Assembly: GCF_002165775.1 (NCBI RefSeq)
Contig: NZ_NDYP01000002.1
Coordinates: forward strand, 372,001 to 436,000
Reading direction: 5' to 3'
From: Campylobacter concisus
GTDB lineage: Bacteria; Campylobacterota; Campylobacteria; Campylobacterales; Campylobacteraceae
DNA length: 64,000 nt
Shown here: piece after piece, positions 37,676-48,590 of the stretch
How the letters are laid out: the number at the start of each line of letters is the position of its first letter
Numbering within the stretch: the stretch's first letter is position 1
The notes under the pieces: generated by a model
The model's input: only the letters and a program-made list of their open reading frames with translations
The model's database searches: none
What the model was told of the DNA's origin: nothing
Translations under genes and position numbers: made by a program

Positions 37676-39643
37676 ATGAAGTCCATAACTTCAAAGATAG
37701 CGATGATTATCATCTCATTGCTAGTTATTTCGTTTGCTGCTATTTCAGCAGTCAGCTACTATACAGCGGAAAGTAAGGTAGTAGAGTTGGTCAGCCAGAC
37801 CCAGGATCAGATTCTAAGTGATATCAAAGCAACCACGGATTCTTTTTTTGAAGATTATTTAGAAGTTGCCAAAAAGTCTGCTTCAGATATAGCACAAATA
37901 CCAAATAATGATGACTCGTACATGGAAAAAACAAAAATGCAAAAAGAAAGCGTTAGTCATCTAGTTACTGATATTTTTTATGGTCGCGAGAGTGATGGAC
38001 ATTTTTTCCAGTCTGACGGCACTAGAACAACTCCAGCCGATAACTACGATCCTAGAACTAGAGGCTGGTATAAAGCAGCAAAGAGTGCAAATGGTGCTAT
38101 ATATACCGAACCTTACAAAGCTGCCTTGTCTAATGCTTTAGTAATTAGCTTTGCCGCTCCAGTAAATAAAAATGGAAATTTTGATGGTGTTTTGGGACTT
38201 GATTTAAAGATAGATACTTTAAGTAAGAAAATTCTCGAAATGGGTAAAACAAAATACGGCTATGTCTATTTAATGAATAAAGACGGCGTTATTCTTATGC
38301 ACTCAAATCCTGAAAATGTCGGTAAAGCGATTCCTGCAAGCAAATATTTGGCCGATGAATTTGCAGCTAAGAGATTTGATGAAAATGGACTTATTCCTTA
38401 CACAAACTATAAAGGCGAAAACGTAACCGCCAAAGTCCTTCCTATAAATGATCAAGGCTGGCTAGCCGTAGCCGCTATCGGAGCAGATACTTTTTCGTCT
38501 AATACCTTGCCTTTATTAAAAGCTCAAATAATCCTAGCCGTAGCTTTTATAGTCATACTTTCGGCTATCGTATTTACTCTTCTTAAAAAATCCCTTAGCC
38601 CTATTAGAACTATTCAAACTAAGCTTGAAGACGCGTTTAAATTTATCACTTATGAAACTCCTAACGCTCCGGAAAAGCTAGTAGTAACTACGCAAGACGA
38701 ATTCGGCAGAATGAGCGAATCTATTAACGAAAATATAGAAAAAGTCCTTAACGGCGTTAAAAAAGACAGCGCCTTAATAGACGAGATGAACGGTATAGCA
38801 AATCTTATGATAAGAGGCCATATGGGAGCTAAGATTAACTCTACTCCGAATAACCCGGCTTTGGTTCAGTTAAAAGATCTGCTAAATAAATTCTTTACTT
38901 CTATTTCCGAAAATTTAAAAGGCATAGCCGTAGTTTTAGCTTCTTATAATAAAAACGACTATACTCCTAGATTAGAGCTAAAACCGGAGCTTGAAAGCGA
39001 CCTAAAAGATATGATAGTAGGCCTTCAAAGCGCGGGCGACGCAGTAAGCAATATGCTAAGAGAAAATTTAAAAGAAGCTCAGGTTCTAGAAGAAAAAGCT
39101 AAAATCCTAGCAGAATCTATGAGAACCCTAACCGACGGAGCCCATAAGCAAGCAGATTCCATACAAGAAAGCGCAGCAGCTATAGAAGAGATGAGCAGTT
39201 CTATGAACGCTATTAGCCAAAAAGCTAGCGACGTAACAAGACAAAGCGAAGAGATTAAAAATATCATCGTTATTATTAGAGATATAGCCGACCAAACTAA
39301 CCTACTTGCTCTAAACGCGGCTATAGAGGCGGCTAGAGCGGGCGAGCACGGCAGAGGCTTTGCCGTAGTTGCGGATGAGGTGAGAAAACTAGCCGAGCGA
39401 ACTCAAAAATCACTTGGCGAGATCGAAGCTAACGCAAATGTTCTAGCTCAAAGCATCAATGAGATGAGTGAAAGCATCAGAGAGCAAAGCGAAGGTATAA
39501 ATATGATAAATCAAAGTGTAAGCCAGATTGACAGTATTACAAAACAAAATATTGATATTGTTGGTACAACAAACGAAATTACTGATCAAATAGACGACAT
39601 GGCTAAGACTATAGTAGCTGACGTTAGAAAGAACAAATTTTAA
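37676..39643 (+). CDS. methyl-accepting chemotaxis protein with Cache sensor (copy 1)
   Basis: Transmembrane chemoreceptor of 655 residues: helix 1 (about 7-29), periplasmic double-Cache domain (about 30-280), helix 2 (about 282-302), HAMP-like linker, and a coiled-coil signalling domain ending in KNKF. The Cache domain contains YDPRTRGWY, the YxxxxRxWY half of the amino-acid-binding dCache_1 signature, so an amino-acid-like ligand is plausible. The signalling hairpin tip is [25 protein letters not shown] precedes the ATG. From about 38300 onward proline uses CCT/CCG with no CCA, unlike neighbouring genes. A hairpin follows. Confidence 0.9.
   Translation: MKSITSKIAMIIISLLVISFAAISAVSYYTAESKVVELVSQTQDQILSDIKATTDSFFEDYLEVAKKSASDIAQIPNNDDSYMEKTKMQKESVSHLVTDIFYGRESDGHFFQSDGTRTTPADNYDPRTRGWYKAAKSANGAIYTEPYKAALSNALVISFAAPVNKNGNFDGVLGLDLKIDTLSKKILEMGKTKYGYVYLMNKDGVILMHSNPENVGKAIPASKYLADEFAAKRFDENGLIPYTNYKGENVTAKVLPINDQGWLAVAAIGADTFSSNTLPLLKAQIILAVAFIVILSAIVFTLLKKSLSPIRTIQTKLEDAFKFITYETPNAPEKLVVTTQDEFGRMSESINENIEKVLNGVKKDSALIDEMNGIANLMIRGHMGAKINSTPNNPALVQLKDLLNKFFTSISENLKGIAVVLASYNKNDYTPRLELKPELESDLKDMIVGLQSAGDAVSNMLRENLKEAQVLEEKAKILAESMRTLTDGAHKQADSIQESAAAIEEMSSSMNAISQKASDVTRQSEEIKNIIVIIRDIADQTNLLALNAAIEAARAGEHGRGFAVVADEVRKLAERTQKSLGEIEANANVLAQSINEMSESIREQSEGINMINQSVSQIDSITKQNIDIVGTTNEITDQIDDMAKTIVADVRKNKF
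39248..39643 (+). repeat. 3' chemoreceptor homology block, copy 1
   Basis: The last 396 bases of this chemoreceptor align with 41396-41791 of the next one without a length difference. The first 100 encoded residues differ at only three positions. It is a substrate for recombination between the two genes. Confidence 0.75.
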
Positions 39644-39652
39644 TCTTAGACC

Positions 39653-39681
39653 GAATTTAGGGGTTTGCTTCCCCTAAATTC
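39653..39681 (+). terminator. intrinsic terminator after chemoreceptor 1
   Basis: Perfect 11-bp stem GAATTTAGGGG/CCCCTAAATTC with a seven-base loop, then TAATTTTAT, beginning 10 bases after the stop. Confidence 0.8.
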
Positions 39682-39799
39682 TAATTTTATCTCGCTGATC
39701 TTAACTACCTAAAATGAAAAAATAATTCAAAATTATTATTTAATGTATACATCACTATTTTGTAATTAATATTATTAAATACTATTTAATATAAAAAAA

Positions 39800-39805
39800 T
39801 ACAAT
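39800..39805 (+). promoter_or_regulatory. -10 element of the chemoreceptor 2 promoter
   Basis: TACAAT lies 33 bases before the ATG, preceded by about 80 bases of AT-rich sequence with no clear -35, consistent with a sigma70 promoter of this genus. Confidence 0.45.
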
Positions 39806-39838
39806 CGCACCTTAAAAATTTTTGTAAAAGGAAAGTAA

Positions 39839-41791
39839 ATGCGATCAATTGCAAACAAAATATCTTTAATGCTTATACTGGCATTATTCATATCATTCTC
39901 GCTAATATCTTTAGCTAGCTATAACACAGCTCATGATAAAGCCATTGAGTTAGTAATACAAACTCAAAAGCAAATTTTAAAAGATGTAAAAATCACATTA
40001 AATAGCTTTTTTGATAACAATCAGTATGCTATAGAGAAAATGGCTGAGACTCTTAGTAAAATAAGCGAGAAAAGTGATGGCTCGATGAATGCTGATGGCA
40101 TAAATTTAGCTTTATCTCAAGCAAAAGCTATATCTGGAAAAGAGATCACTCTCGTTTACGCTGGATATGAGGATGGGGCTATGTTTAGATCAAATGGACA
40201 AAATAAAGCCGGATACGATCCAAGAGTTAGAGGATGGTATAAACAAGCTAAGGCCGAGAATAAACCAATATATACTGATCCATACATGGCAGCTTCATTA
40301 AATGCGATGGTTTTAACTTTTGCTGCACCTATTAAAAATATTGGAGTTACGGGTATAGATGCATCTATTGAGGAGTTGAGCAATAATATATCGCAAATCA
40401 GTAAGACTGAATACAGCTATGCTTTTGTTACAGATCAAAATGGCAACGTTATAATGCACCCAAATAAAGAATTAGTCGGCAAACCTCATGAGATCGCAAA
40501 GAGTCTAATAAAACAATATAATGAAAAGAAATTTGATGAAAATGGATTAATAGCATATAAAAATACAAAAGGCGAAGATGTCTATGCTTATATGTTAGAA
40601 ATAAATGACAAAGGTTGGTTGGCAATAACAGCAATGGATCAAAATATCTTTAGCTCGCATACTTTGCCTATTTTAAAAGTTCAGATTATTTTAGCCTTTA
40701 TATTTATAGTTGTCTTGTCTGCATTTGTATATTTCTTGCTAAAAAGATCGCTTAATCCTATTAAAACTATTACAGATGCTTTGGTTAGTTTCTTTAGATT
40801 TTTAAATTTTGAGATAAAAGAGCCAGTTGTTTCAAAGGTGGCAACAAAAGATGAATTTGGCGTAATGAGCAAACTAATAAATGATAATATTGCTAAAATT
40901 TTTGACAATGCCGATCAAGACTCTAGAGTGGTATCTCAATCTGTTGAGACTGCAAAGGCGATAGAAAATGGAAATTTAAAAGCAAGAATAGTAGATGTTC
41001 CAGCTAATCCGAAACTAATTGAATTAAAAGATGTCTTAAATAAAATGCTAGATGTTTTGGAGAAAAGAGTTGGTAGCGATTTAAATATGATCCAAAAAAC
41101 TTTTAATGATTTTAGAAATTCTGATTTTACTTCAAGAATTTTGGATGCCAAAGGCAATGTCGAACTAGTAACAAACGAGCTTGGCGAAGAGATAGCTAAT
41201 ATGCTTGCGTTTAACTTAAAACAAGCACAATTCTTAGAAGAAAAAGCTAAAAATTTAGATGCATCAATGAAACAAGTAACTCAAGGTGCTAGCACACAAG
41301 CAAATTCTCTCCAGGAAAGTGCTGCTGCGATCGAGCAAATGAGTAGCTCAATGAGCGCAATTAGTCAAAAGACTGTAGATGTTATAAAACAATCTGAAGA
41401 GATTAAAAACATCATCGTTATTATTAGAGATATTGCAGATCAAACCAACCTACTTGCTCTAAATGCCGCTATCGAGGCAGCGCGTGCCGGCGAGCACGGC
41501 AGAGGATTTGCCGTAGTTGCCGACGAAGTGCGCAAACTAGCTGAAAGAACTCAAAAATCACTTGGTGAAATCGAAACTAATGCAAATATACTTACTCAAA
41601 GCATTAATGAGATGAGTGAGAGCATCAGAGAGCAAAGCGAAGGCATAAATATGATAAATCAAAGTGTAAGCCAGATAGATAGTATTACAAAGCAAAATGT
41701 TGATATCGTGAGCTCAACGAATGAAATCACCGCCCAAATCGATGAAATGGCTAAGACAATAGTAGCTGATGTTAAAAAGAATAAATTTTAA
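39839..41791 (+). CDS. methyl-accepting chemotaxis protein with Cache sensor (copy 2)
   Basis: Chemoreceptor of 650 residues with the same plan as its neighbour: helix 1 (about 8-28), double-Cache domain with YDPRVRGWY and [14 protein letters not shown], helix 2 (about 280-300), HAMP-like linker and signalling domain. The sensor domain diverges strongly from copy 1 while the last 130 residues are nearly identical, so the pair should sense different ligands but signal through the same array. AAAGGAAAGTAA precedes the ATG. No CheR/CheB pentapeptide is present at the C terminus. Confidence 0.9.
   Translation: MRSIANKISLMLILALFISFSLISLASYNTAHDKAIELVIQTQKQILKDVKITLNSFFDNNQYAIEKMAETLSKISEKSDGSMNADGINLALSQAKAISGKEITLVYAGYEDGAMFRSNGQNKAGYDPRVRGWYKQAKAENKPIYTDPYMAASLNAMVLTFAAPIKNIGVTGIDASIEELSNNISQISKTEYSYAFVTDQNGNVIMHPNKELVGKPHEIAKSLIKQYNEKKFDENGLIAYKNTKGEDVYAYMLEINDKGWLAITAMDQNIFSSHTLPILKVQIILAFIFIVVLSAFVYFLLKRSLNPIKTITDALVSFFRFLNFEIKEPVVSKVATKDEFGVMSKLINDNIAKIFDNADQDSRVVSQSVETAKAIENGNLKARIVDVPANPKLIELKDVLNKMLDVLEKRVGSDLNMIQKTFNDFRNSDFTSRILDAKGNVELVTNELGEEIANMLAFNLKQAQFLEEKAKNLDASMKQVTQGASTQANSLQESAAAIEQMSSSMSAISQKTVDVIKQSEEIKNIIVIIRDIADQTNLLALNAAIEAARAGEHGRGFAVVADEVRKLAERTQKSLGEIETNANILTQSINEMSESIREQSEGINMINQSVSQIDSITKQNVDIVSSTNEITAQIDEMAKTIVADVKKNKF
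41396..41791 (+). repeat. 3' chemoreceptor homology block, copy 2
   Basis: Counterpart of 39248-39643, identical in length. Differences are mostly third-position changes (for example GCG/GCC/GCA for Ala), showing selection on protein with divergent codon choice. Confidence 0.75.
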
Positions 41792-41824
41792 CCTTGCGGC
41801 TTGATATTTAAAATTTCATTAATA

Positions 41825-41851
41825 TTTCATCCTCAAAATTTGAGGATGAAA
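41825..41851 (+). terminator. intrinsic terminator after chemoreceptor 2
   Basis: Stem TTTCATCCTC/GAGGATGAAA (10 bp, perfect) with an AAAATTT loop, followed after a few bases by CCTTTTTAT. It closes the chemoreceptor pair before the nap promoter region. Confidence 0.75.
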
Positions 41852-42330
41852 ATAACTCCTTTTTATCTCTAATCTTAAAATTATTTTTTGTTTTATAAAT
41901 ATAATAAAATTTTTAAAAATTATCTAATATTTATAGCTTTATAGTGATATTACTAGTTAAATTTTTATAGATTATGTTTGCTGTAATGTAATGAAAATTA
42001 TTAGAATTTATCCCTGCAATTATTGCTATTTCAGTAAGGAGATAAAATTTTTAATAATACTTTATGTTACTTTTTTACTCAAATATTTAAAAACAATTTT
42101 ACTTTGTTTTATTTAGCTTTTTTGATAACTACTCTAAAATTTTTAAATTTTATTAAATAGTATTTTATTTTAAAATCGTGCTTTGTGAGAAAATTAATAT
42201 TTTTATGTAGAAAAATATTTACATTTTTGGCTTAAGTTTTTTGAAATTTTTGTAAATGTAAATCAGTTGTAAATAAGTTTTACAAGGTTAATATCAATTA
42301 AATTTGTTTTAAATCTTTAAAGGAGAAAGA
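41852..42330. other. AT-rich leader region of the nap operon, no gene
   Basis: About 480 bases with very high A+T and no credible open frame on either strand. It holds the putative nap operator at 42267-42285, repeated TGTAAAT words at 42251-42274, and an AAAGGAG ribosome site before napA. I see no clear -10/-35 pair that stands out from the background. Confidence 0.5.
42267..42285 (+). promoter_or_regulatory. inverted repeat TTGTAAA-N5-TTTACAA upstream of napA
   Basis: Perfect 7-bp arms separated by five bases, centred 55 bases before the napA ATG. Two further TGTAAAT copies lie just upstream (42251-42263), so the left arm is repeated three times. The form fits a dimeric regulator site; it does not match the canonical FNR box TTGAT-N4-ATCAA. 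Confidence 0.4.
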
Positions 42331-45111
42331 ATGAATCGACGAGAATTCATAAAAAGTGCTGCAGCTAGTGCTGCTTGTGCTAGTGCTGGTATAGCCGTAC
42401 CAAGCTCGCTAAGTGCAGCAAGCGAAGCTGAAAAAGGCTGGCGCTGGGATAAAGCCGCTTGTAGGTTTTGTGGGACAGGCTGTGGTATCATGGTCGCTAC
42501 AAAAGAAGGCAAGATAGTAGCTGTAAAAGGAGATCCAGAAGCACCAGTAAATCGCGGTCTAAACTGCATCAAAGGCTATTTTAACGCCAAAATCATGTAC
42601 GGCGAGGACAGGATCACTCATCCGCTTTTACGTGTAAATGAAAAAGGCGAATTTGATAAAAAAGGTAAATTTAAGCAAGTAAGCTGGAAGCAAGCATTTG
42701 ATGTTATGGAGGCTCAGTTTAGAAAAGCATATGATGAGCTAGGACCTCATGGTATCGGAGTTCTAGGCTCTGGTCAATATACTATTCCAGAAGGTTACGC
42801 TGCTATTAAACTTATAAAAGGTGGCTTTAGAAGCAATAGCATCGATCCAAACGCAAGACACTGCATGGCAAGCGCGGTTGTTGGCTTTATGCAAGTTTTT
42901 GGTATAGACGAGCCATCAGGCTGTTTTGATGATATCGAGCTAACTGATACTATCGTAGCTTGGGGCGCAAATATGGCCGAGATGCACCCGATACTTTGGG
43001 CACGCGTAAGCGATAGAAAGCTTAGTGATCCTGATAGAGTAAAGGTTGTAAATTTAAGCACTTACTCAACTAGAACATCAAATTTAGCTGATATCGAGAT
43101 CATCTTTGCTCCGTCATCTGACCTTGCTATCTGGAACTACATCGCTCGTGAAATAGTTTATAACCACCCAGAGATGATCGATGAAGAATTTGTTAAAAAG
43201 CACTGTGTATTTACAACTGGTCCAGCCGATATCGGATATGGTCTTCGTCCAGATATTAATCACAAAAAATATGCTCCAAGCGAGCTAGACACTGCTGCGA
43301 CTGAGAAGTCAAAGGTACTAAGTGAAGCTGAGGGTGTTACACTTGCATATCTTGGACTAAAAGCTGGCGATACGCTAGAAAATAAAAATGCTGCAAAATC
43401 TGGCGCACATTGGCAAATAACATTTGAAGAGTTTAAAAAAGCTCTTGCACCTTACACGCTTGACTTTACAGCAAAGGTGGCAAAGGGCGATCCAAATGAA
43501 GATATAGAAGAATTTAAGAAAAAGCTAAAGGCACTTGCTGATCTTTACATCGAGAAAAACCGCAAAGTCGTAAGTTTTTGGACGATGGGCTTTAACCAAC
43601 ACCAACGTGGTACATGGGTAAATGAGCAAGCTTATATGGTGCATTTCTTACTTGGTAAGCAAGCACTTCCAGGCTCAGGAGCGTTTTCTCTAACTGGCCA
43701 ACCAAGTGCGTGTGGTACTGCAAGAGAGGTTGGAACATTTGTTCACCGCTTACCAGCTGACATGGTTATCGAAAATCCAAAACATAGAGAGATAACTGAA
43801 AAAATTTGGAAACTTCCTGCTGGAACACTAAGTGGTGTACTCGCTTCTCACTACGTAAAAATGATGCGTGATCTTGAAGATGGTAAGGTTAAATTTATAT
43901 GGGTTCAAGTAAACAACCCATGGCAAAATACTGCAAATGCAAACCACTGGATAAAAGCAGCTCGTGAGATGGATAACTTCATCGTTGTAAGCGATCCTTA
44001 TCCAGGAATTTCTGCAAAAGTGGCTGACCTTATTCTTCCAACTGCGATGATCTATGAAAAATGGGGTGCATATGGTAATGCCGAGAGAAGAACACAACAC
44101 TGGAGACAGCAAGTACTTCCGGTTGGCGAAGCGATGCCTGATATTTGGCAAATGATGGAGTTTAGTAAGCGCTTTAAGCTAAAAGATGTTTGGGGTGAGA
44201 AAAAAGTAAATGACAAAGTTACACTCCCAAATGTACTTGATGCTGCAAAAGCTATGGGGTATAGCGAAGAAGATACGCTATTTGATGTACTTTTTGCAAA
44301 CGAAGAGGCTAAGAAATTTAGCGCAAACGATCCAATCATGGAAAACTACGACAATACAGAAGTATTTGGCGATAGCAGAAAAGTGATCGGCTCAGATGGC
44401 AAAGAATTTAAAGGATATGGATTTTTCGTCCATAAATATCTTTGGGAAGAGTATAGAAAATTTGGCGTTGGACACGGTCATGACCTAGCTGACTTTGACA
44501 CTTACCACAGAGTAAGAGGTCTTAGATGGCCAGTTGTTGATGGTAAAGAGACTCAGTGGAGATTTAATACTAAATTTGACCCATACGCTAAAAAAGCTGC
44601 CCCAAATGAGAAATTTGCATTCTATGGCAACAAAAATGCAGCACTTCCAACAGGCGATCTAAAAGGCGTTACAAATAAAGATAAAACATCTCTTGCAAAC
44701 AAAGCAAAAATTTTCTTCCGCCCTTATATGGATCCATGCGAGATGCCAAGTAAAGATTATCCATTCTGGCTATGTACTGGCCGTGTTCTAGAGCACTGGC
44801 ACTCAGGCACTATGACCATGCGTGTTCCTGAGCTTTATAGGGCTGTTCCAGAGGCACTTTGCTATATGCATGAAGATGATGCTAAAAATCTTGGCGTAAT
44901 GCAAAATGAGATCGTTTGGGTCGAATCACGCCGTGGCAAGGTAAAAGCAAGAGTTGATCTAAAAGGTAGAAATAAGCCGCCAGTAGGGCTTGTTTATGTG
45001 CCTTGGTTTGATGAAAACGTATTTATCAATAAAGTCACACTAGACGCTACTTGCCCAATCTCAAAAGAGACTGATTATAAAAAGTGTGCGGTTAAAATTT
45101 ATAAAGCATAG
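42331..45111 (+). CDS. napA: periplasmic nitrate reductase catalytic subunit NapA
   Basis: Reduces nitrate to nitrite in the periplasm using Mo-bisMGD and one [4Fe-4S] cluster. The 926-residue protein starts with a twin-arginine signal ([20 protein letters not shown]). It then has the cluster motif CRFCGTGC...GLNCIKG, a conserved cysteine in [12 protein letters not shown] expected to ligate Mo, and [15 protein letters not shown]. The long insertions (about residues 310-420) are typical of epsilonproteobacterial NapA. AAAGGAG lies seven bases before the ATG. First gene of napAGHBFLD, the order characteristic of Campylobacter. Export is Tat-dependent; maturation is aided by NapD encoded at the operon end. 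Confidence 0.96.
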   Translation: MNRREFIKSAAASAACASAGIAVPSSLSAASEAEKGWRWDKAACRFCGTGCGIMVATKEGKIVAVKGDPEAPVNRGLNCIKGYFNAKIMYGEDRITHPLLRVNEKGEFDKKGKFKQVSWKQAFDVMEAQFRKAYDELGPHGIGVLGSGQYTIPEGYAAIKLIKGGFRSNSIDPNARHCMASAVVGFMQVFGIDEPSGCFDDIELTDTIVAWGANMAEMHPILWARVSDRKLSDPDRVKVVNLSTYSTRTSNLADIEIIFAPSSDLAIWNYIAREIVYNHPEMIDEEFVKKHCVFTTGPADIGYGLRPDINHKKYAPSELDTAATEKSKVLSEAEGVTLAYLGLKAGDTLENKNAAKSGAHWQITFEEFKKALAPYTLDFTAKVAKGDPNEDIEEFKKKLKALADLYIEKNRKVVSFWTMGFNQHQRGTWVNEQAYMVHFLLGKQALPGSGAFSLTGQPSACGTAREVGTFVHRLPADMVIENPKHREITEKIWKLPAGTLSGVLASHYVKMMRDLEDGKVKFIWVQVNNPWQNTANANHWIKAAREMDNFIVVSDPYPGISAKVADLILPTAMIYEKWGAYGNAERRTQHWRQQVLPVGEAMPDIWQMMEFSKRFKLKDVWGEKKVNDKVTLPNVLDAAKAMGYSEEDTLFDVLFANEEAKKFSANDPIMENYDNTEVFGDSRKVIGSDGKEFKGYGFFVHKYLWEEYRKFGVGHGHDLADFDTYHRVRGLRWPVVDGKETQWRFNTKFDPYAKKAAPNEKFAFYGNKNAALPTGDLKGVTNKDKTSLANKAKIFFRPYMDPCEMPSKDYPFWLCTGRVLEHWHSGTMTMRVPELYRAVPEALCYMHEDDAKNLGVMQNEIVWVESRRGKVKARVDLKGRNKPPVGLVYVPWFDENVFINKVTLDATCPISKETDYKKCAVKIYKA

Positions 45112-45120
45112 GTGAGCGAT

Positions 45121-45879
45121 ATGGGATTTTCAAGTAGGCGAGAGGCTTTAAAATTTGGAGCAAAAGTAGCACTTTTGGCTCTTGGCGGAGGCTTTGTTTG
45201 GTCGCTTAGTGCCAAAGCTTCGCCACTTATGCTTCTTAGGCCTCCTGGTGCAAAAGAAGAGAAGCAATTTTTACAAAGTTGCATTAGATGCGGGCTTTGC
45301 GTAGAAGCTTGTCCATTTGATACGCTAAAGCTCTCATCGCTAGAAGATGGCATAAGCATTGGAACGCCTTATTTTGAGCCTAGAAAAATTCCTTGCTATA
45401 TGTGTGAAAATATCCCTTGTGTGCCAGCCTGTCCGACTGGAGCTTTGGACGTAAATTTAGTAAGCACAAAAGGCAAGCTTGACATAAATAAGGCCAAAAT
45501 GGGTGTTGCGGTGGTTGATATGAAAAACTGCGTGGCATACTGGGGCATACAGTGCGATGCTTGCTATAGATCCTGTCCGCTCATAGATAAGGCCTTGTAT
45601 CTTGAGTATCGCCGTAACGAAAGGACGCAAAAGCATGCCTTTTTACTTCCAGTGGTCGATAGCGACATCTGCACCGGATGTGGCCTATGCGAGCGAGCCT
45701 GTATCACTAAAAAAGCAGCCATTACCGTGCTAAACCGTGACGCGGTGCTTGGCAAAGTAGGCGATAACTACGTCAAAGGCTGGGTCAAAGAAGATGAAAG
45801 ACGCATAGACGATGCAGACAGCAAAATAAAGCTTGACATTAAAAAAGCGACTGATTATCTAAATGGTGGTGAGCTATGA
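45121..45879 (+). CDS. napG: ferredoxin-type quinol dehydrogenase component NapG
   Basis: Periplasmic [4Fe-4S] protein that with NapH passes electrons from menaquinol toward NapB/NapA. ATG at 45121 is chosen over GTG at 45112 because AGGTGA sits five bases before it and the Tat motif (SSRREALKFGAK) then lies at the N terminus. Four Cys-rich clusters are visible: CIRCGLCVEACP, CYMCENIPCVPACP, CDACYRSCP and CTGCGLCERAC, giving four [4Fe-4S] centres. The stop overlaps the NapH start (ATGA). Confidence 0.94.
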   Translation: MGFSSRREALKFGAKVALLALGGGFVWSLSAKASPLMLLRPPGAKEEKQFLQSCIRCGLCVEACPFDTLKLSSLEDGISIGTPYFEPRKIPCYMCENIPCVPACPTGALDVNLVSTKGKLDINKAKMGVAVVDMKNCVAYWGIQCDACYRSCPLIDKALYLEYRRNERTQKHAFLLPVVDSDICTGCGLCERACITKKAAITVLNRDAVLGKVGDNYVKGWVKEDERRIDDADSKIKLDIKKATDYLNGGEL

Positions 45880-46667
45880 AATTTTTAATCTTAAGACGAA
45901 TAACTCAAATTTCTATCCTAGCGCTATTTATCCTAGGAAATTTTTATGGAGTTAAGATACTTAGCGGAAATTTAAGCTCATCTTTGCTTTTTGGAAAAAT
46001 TCCACTAAGTGACCCATTTGCTTTAGTTCAAATTTTACTTGCAAGCTTTAGTGCTGGCATAAATGCAATTATTGGAGCTGGCATTATCTTTGCATTTTAC
46101 GCGCTAGTTGCTCCAAGAGCGTTTTGTTCGTGGATATGCCCAATAAATTTACTAACCGATATCGCTTTTAAACTAAGAGAGAAATTTGGCTTTAAGGGCG
46201 AAAAAGTCTTAAATGTGAGTAAAAATTTACGTTATTACTTGCTGGCTCTTGCTCTTATATTAAGCCTTGCTTTATCTTACCCGGTATTTGAGAGCGTTAG
46301 CTATATTGGCATTATTCAGCGTGGCTTTATTTACGGCTCGGCTAGTGCTTTAGGTATAGCGGTTGCGATCATTGCTTTTGATATGTTTGTGTTAAAGCGT
46401 GGTATTTGTTCGCACGTTTGTCCTCTTGGTGCCTTTTACGCCATCATCTCAAAATTTGCCCTAATTAGAGTAAAGCATGATGCCCAGGCTTGTACAAAAT
46501 GTATGAAATGCAAGCTTATTTGCCCAGAGATGCAAGTGCTTGACATGATCGGTAAAGATAGCCGCTCGGTTAGCTCAAGCGAGTGCATAAGCTGTGGCAG
46601 GTGCATTGATGTTTGTGGAGATGGGGCTTTGAAATTTAGTATTAGAAATTTAAGGAGAGAAAAATGA
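45876..46667 (+). CDS. napH: membrane quinol dehydrogenase subunit NapH
   Basis: Inner-membrane protein of 263 residues with four helices and two cytoplasmic ferredoxin clusters near the C terminus (CTKCMKCKLICP and CISCGRCIDVCG). The CSWICP and CSHVCP motifs after helices 2 and 4 are the hallmark CX3CP pair of the NapH/NosR family. It oxidises menaquinol and hands electrons to NapG. Overlaps both napG and napB by four bases. Confidence 0.94.
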   Translation: MKFLILRRITQISILALFILGNFYGVKILSGNLSSSLLFGKIPLSDPFALVQILLASFSAGINAIIGAGIIFAFYALVAPRAFCSWICPINLLTDIAFKLREKFGFKGEKVLNVSKNLRYYLLALALILSLALSYPVFESVSYIGIIQRGFIYGSASALGIAVAIIAFDMFVLKRGICSHVCPLGAFYAIISKFALIRVKHDAQACTKCMKCKLICPEMQVLDMIGKDSRSVSSSECISCGRCIDVCGDGALKFSIRNLRREK

Positions 46668-47191
46668 AAATAAAAATAATGATGCTTGGAGGATTGTGTG
46701 CTGCGTTTTTTGCGGCATGTACTTTTAATAATCCAAGTATTAGTGATTCGCAAATCGGCTTTAGAAATATCGATTTGCTAGACGATAAAGACGTTGTATT
46801 AAAAGATGTGAACTACACAAAAGAGCCAGCCGGTATGTCAAAGAAATTTGATAGGTCTTTTGAAAATGCACCACCATTTATCCCACACGATACTGAGGGT
46901 TTAGTGCCTATCACAAAAGATATGAATATGTGCGTAACCTGCCATATGCCAGAGTTTGCAAAAGATAGTGGAGCAACACCGATACCATCATCTCACCTTT
47001 ATGACATCAGAAATAAAAAAGATCTTGCAGGCAAGCTTGATGATGAAAGATATAACTGCACAACATGCCACGTTGAGCAACAAAATGGCGTAACGCAGCT
47101 TGTTGGCAATAAATTTAAGCCTGATTTTAGAGATAAAAACGGTACTCATAAATCAAACTTGCTAGATGTTTTAAACGATGGTGTTAAATAA
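46664..47191 (+). CDS. napB: diheme cytochrome c NapB
   Basis: Electron donor to NapA, 175 residues, with two heme motifs CVTCH and CTTCH. The histidines in PHDTEG and SSHLYD are candidates for the second axial ligands. The N terminus MKIKIMMLGGLCAAFFAAC ends in a lipobox-like FAAC, so the mature protein may be a lipoprotein anchored to a membrane rather than freely soluble; this is unusual for NapB but the -3 Phe makes the lipobox imperfect. ATGA overlap with napH and TAATG overlap with napF. Confidence 0.93.
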   Translation: MKIKIMMLGGLCAAFFAACTFNNPSISDSQIGFRNIDLLDDKDVVLKDVNYTKEPAGMSKKFDRSFENAPPFIPHDTEGLVPITKDMNMCVTCHMPEFAKDSGATPIPSSHLYDIRNKKDLAGKLDDERYNCTTCHVEQQNGVTQLVGNKFKPDFRDKNGTHKSNLLDVLNDGVK

Positions 47192-47658
47192 TGCAAAGCA
47201 GGCGAGAGCTTTTTAGTAAAATTTTGGGGGCAAAATCTGCTCCCAAATTTATAACTCCACCATTTTTTAGCGGTGAGTTTGACTGCGATGGATGCGATGC
47301 TAGCTGCGTAAATGCTTGTGAAAAAGAGCTTCTTAGCTTTGAAAATGAAAGGGTAGTTTTTAAAGTTAAAAAGCTGGGCTGTGACTTTTGCGAAGAGTGC
47401 GCAAAGGCTTGTGAGAGTCTTGGTAAGAAGACATTAAGCTTAAACTCACCAAAGAGTATAAATGCAAAAGTTAGCATCGATGTTTCTAGCTGTCTAGCAT
47501 GGAACGATACAATCTGCTACAACTGCCTTGATGCTTGCAAATTTAAAGCAGTCGAATTTCTTGGCGTTTTTAGACCTATTGTTAATCAAAACTGCGTAAG
47601 TTGCGGCGAGTGCTTTGATGTTTGCTTTAAAAATTCACTTCAAATGGAGGCCTTATGA
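47191..47658 (+). CDS. napF: ferredoxin-type protein NapF
   Basis: Accessory [4Fe-4S] protein of 155 residues believed to act in the cytoplasm on NapA cluster assembly. Several Cys clusters are seen: CDGCDASCVNACE, CDFCEECAKACES, CYNCLDACK and CVSCGECFDVC. It begins MQSRRELFSKILG, a twin-arginine-like start without the following hydrophobic stretch, so export is not expected. Its start overlaps the napB stop by one base and its stop overlaps napL by four. Confidence 0.9.
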   Translation: MQSRRELFSKILGAKSAPKFITPPFFSGEFDCDGCDASCVNACEKELLSFENERVVFKVKKLGCDFCEECAKACESLGKKTLSLNSPKSINAKVSIDVSSCLAWNDTICYNCLDACKFKAVEFLGVFRPIVNQNCVSCGECFDVCFKNSLQMEAL

Positions 47659-48590
47659 GAGCTTTGTTTTTTATTTTTTGTCTATTAAATTTTATCTTTG
47701 CAAGCGAGATCACCACTCCATACAAGCAAATAGAGGCTAGTGCAAATGTGCTAAGCACAACGCTAATAAATGGCAAACTCTTTATCGCGACTGATGGAGG
47801 GACGGTTGAAATTTATGATCCTAAAGAGTCTAAATTTGAAGAGATCATTAAGATGGATGATATAAAAACCTACGTTAGTGATCATGAAAGACCAAAAATT
47901 CTAAACGTTGATGAGTTAAACGGCAAGATACTCATCCTAAGCGAGGGTGACTATGCTACAAAGGTGCTTTATATAAGAGAAAATGGACAGATGAAAAGCA
48001 TAAAAATACCAAATCAAGCAACAAAAAAGGCATTGTTTTTAGATAATGAGCATGTTGCGCTTGCTTCAATTAGCAATGAAATTTACTTTTTAAACCTAAA
48101 AAATGGCGAAATTTATGATAGCTTTAAAATTTCAATCGCGATGCTTTCAGATATGGAGATAAATGAAGATAGAAGCACGCTAGCTATCGCTTGCGAGAGT
48201 GGGAAGGTCTACTTTTATAACATAAAAGCTAAAAAAATGGATCAAATTTTAGACATTCATACAGACAATATCTACGACATCTCATATAAAAATGGCGTCA
48301 TGATCAGCGGAGGTACCGACAGGATCGTGGGGATATTTTCAGCTGGAAGCCTAAAAAAGATAAATACCGGCTTTTTGGTCTATGGCGTCGGCCTTAGCGA
48401 TGATGGCAGAGTGGCAGCCTATATGAGCGATGAGATGAGCGATGTAAATTTAGTTGATAGCAAAAGCTTAGAAAATATCGCAATGCTAAAAACTGGGCAA
48501 AGTACGATAAATAGCATAGTTTTTATAAGCGACAATGAAGTTGTAACTTCAGCCTATGAGAATAAAATTTTGTTTTGGAGAATTAAATGA
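47655..48590 (+). CDS. napL: NapL, periplasmic beta-propeller protein of the nap operon
   Basis: Encodes 311 residues with a signal peptide (RALFFIFCLLNFIFA) and WD40/YVTN-like repeats, for example TLAIACESGKVYFYNIKAKK and GVMISGGTDRIVGIFSAG. NapL is found only in epsilonproteobacterial nap operons and its exact role is unknown; effects on nitrate reductase activity are reported as modest. Four-base overlaps with both neighbours. Confidence 0.88.
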   Translation: MRALFFIFCLLNFIFASEITTPYKQIEASANVLSTTLINGKLFIATDGGTVEIYDPKESKFEEIIKMDDIKTYVSDHERPKILNVDELNGKILILSEGDYATKVLYIRENGQMKSIKIPNQATKKALFLDNEHVALASISNEIYFLNLKNGEIYDSFKISIAMLSDMEINEDRSTLAIACESGKVYFYNIKAKKMDQILDIHTDNIYDISYKNGVMISGGTDRIVGIFSAGSLKKINTGFLVYGVGLSDDGRVAAYMSDEMSDVNLVDSKSLENIAMLKTGQSTINSIVFISDNEVVTSAYENKILFWRIK

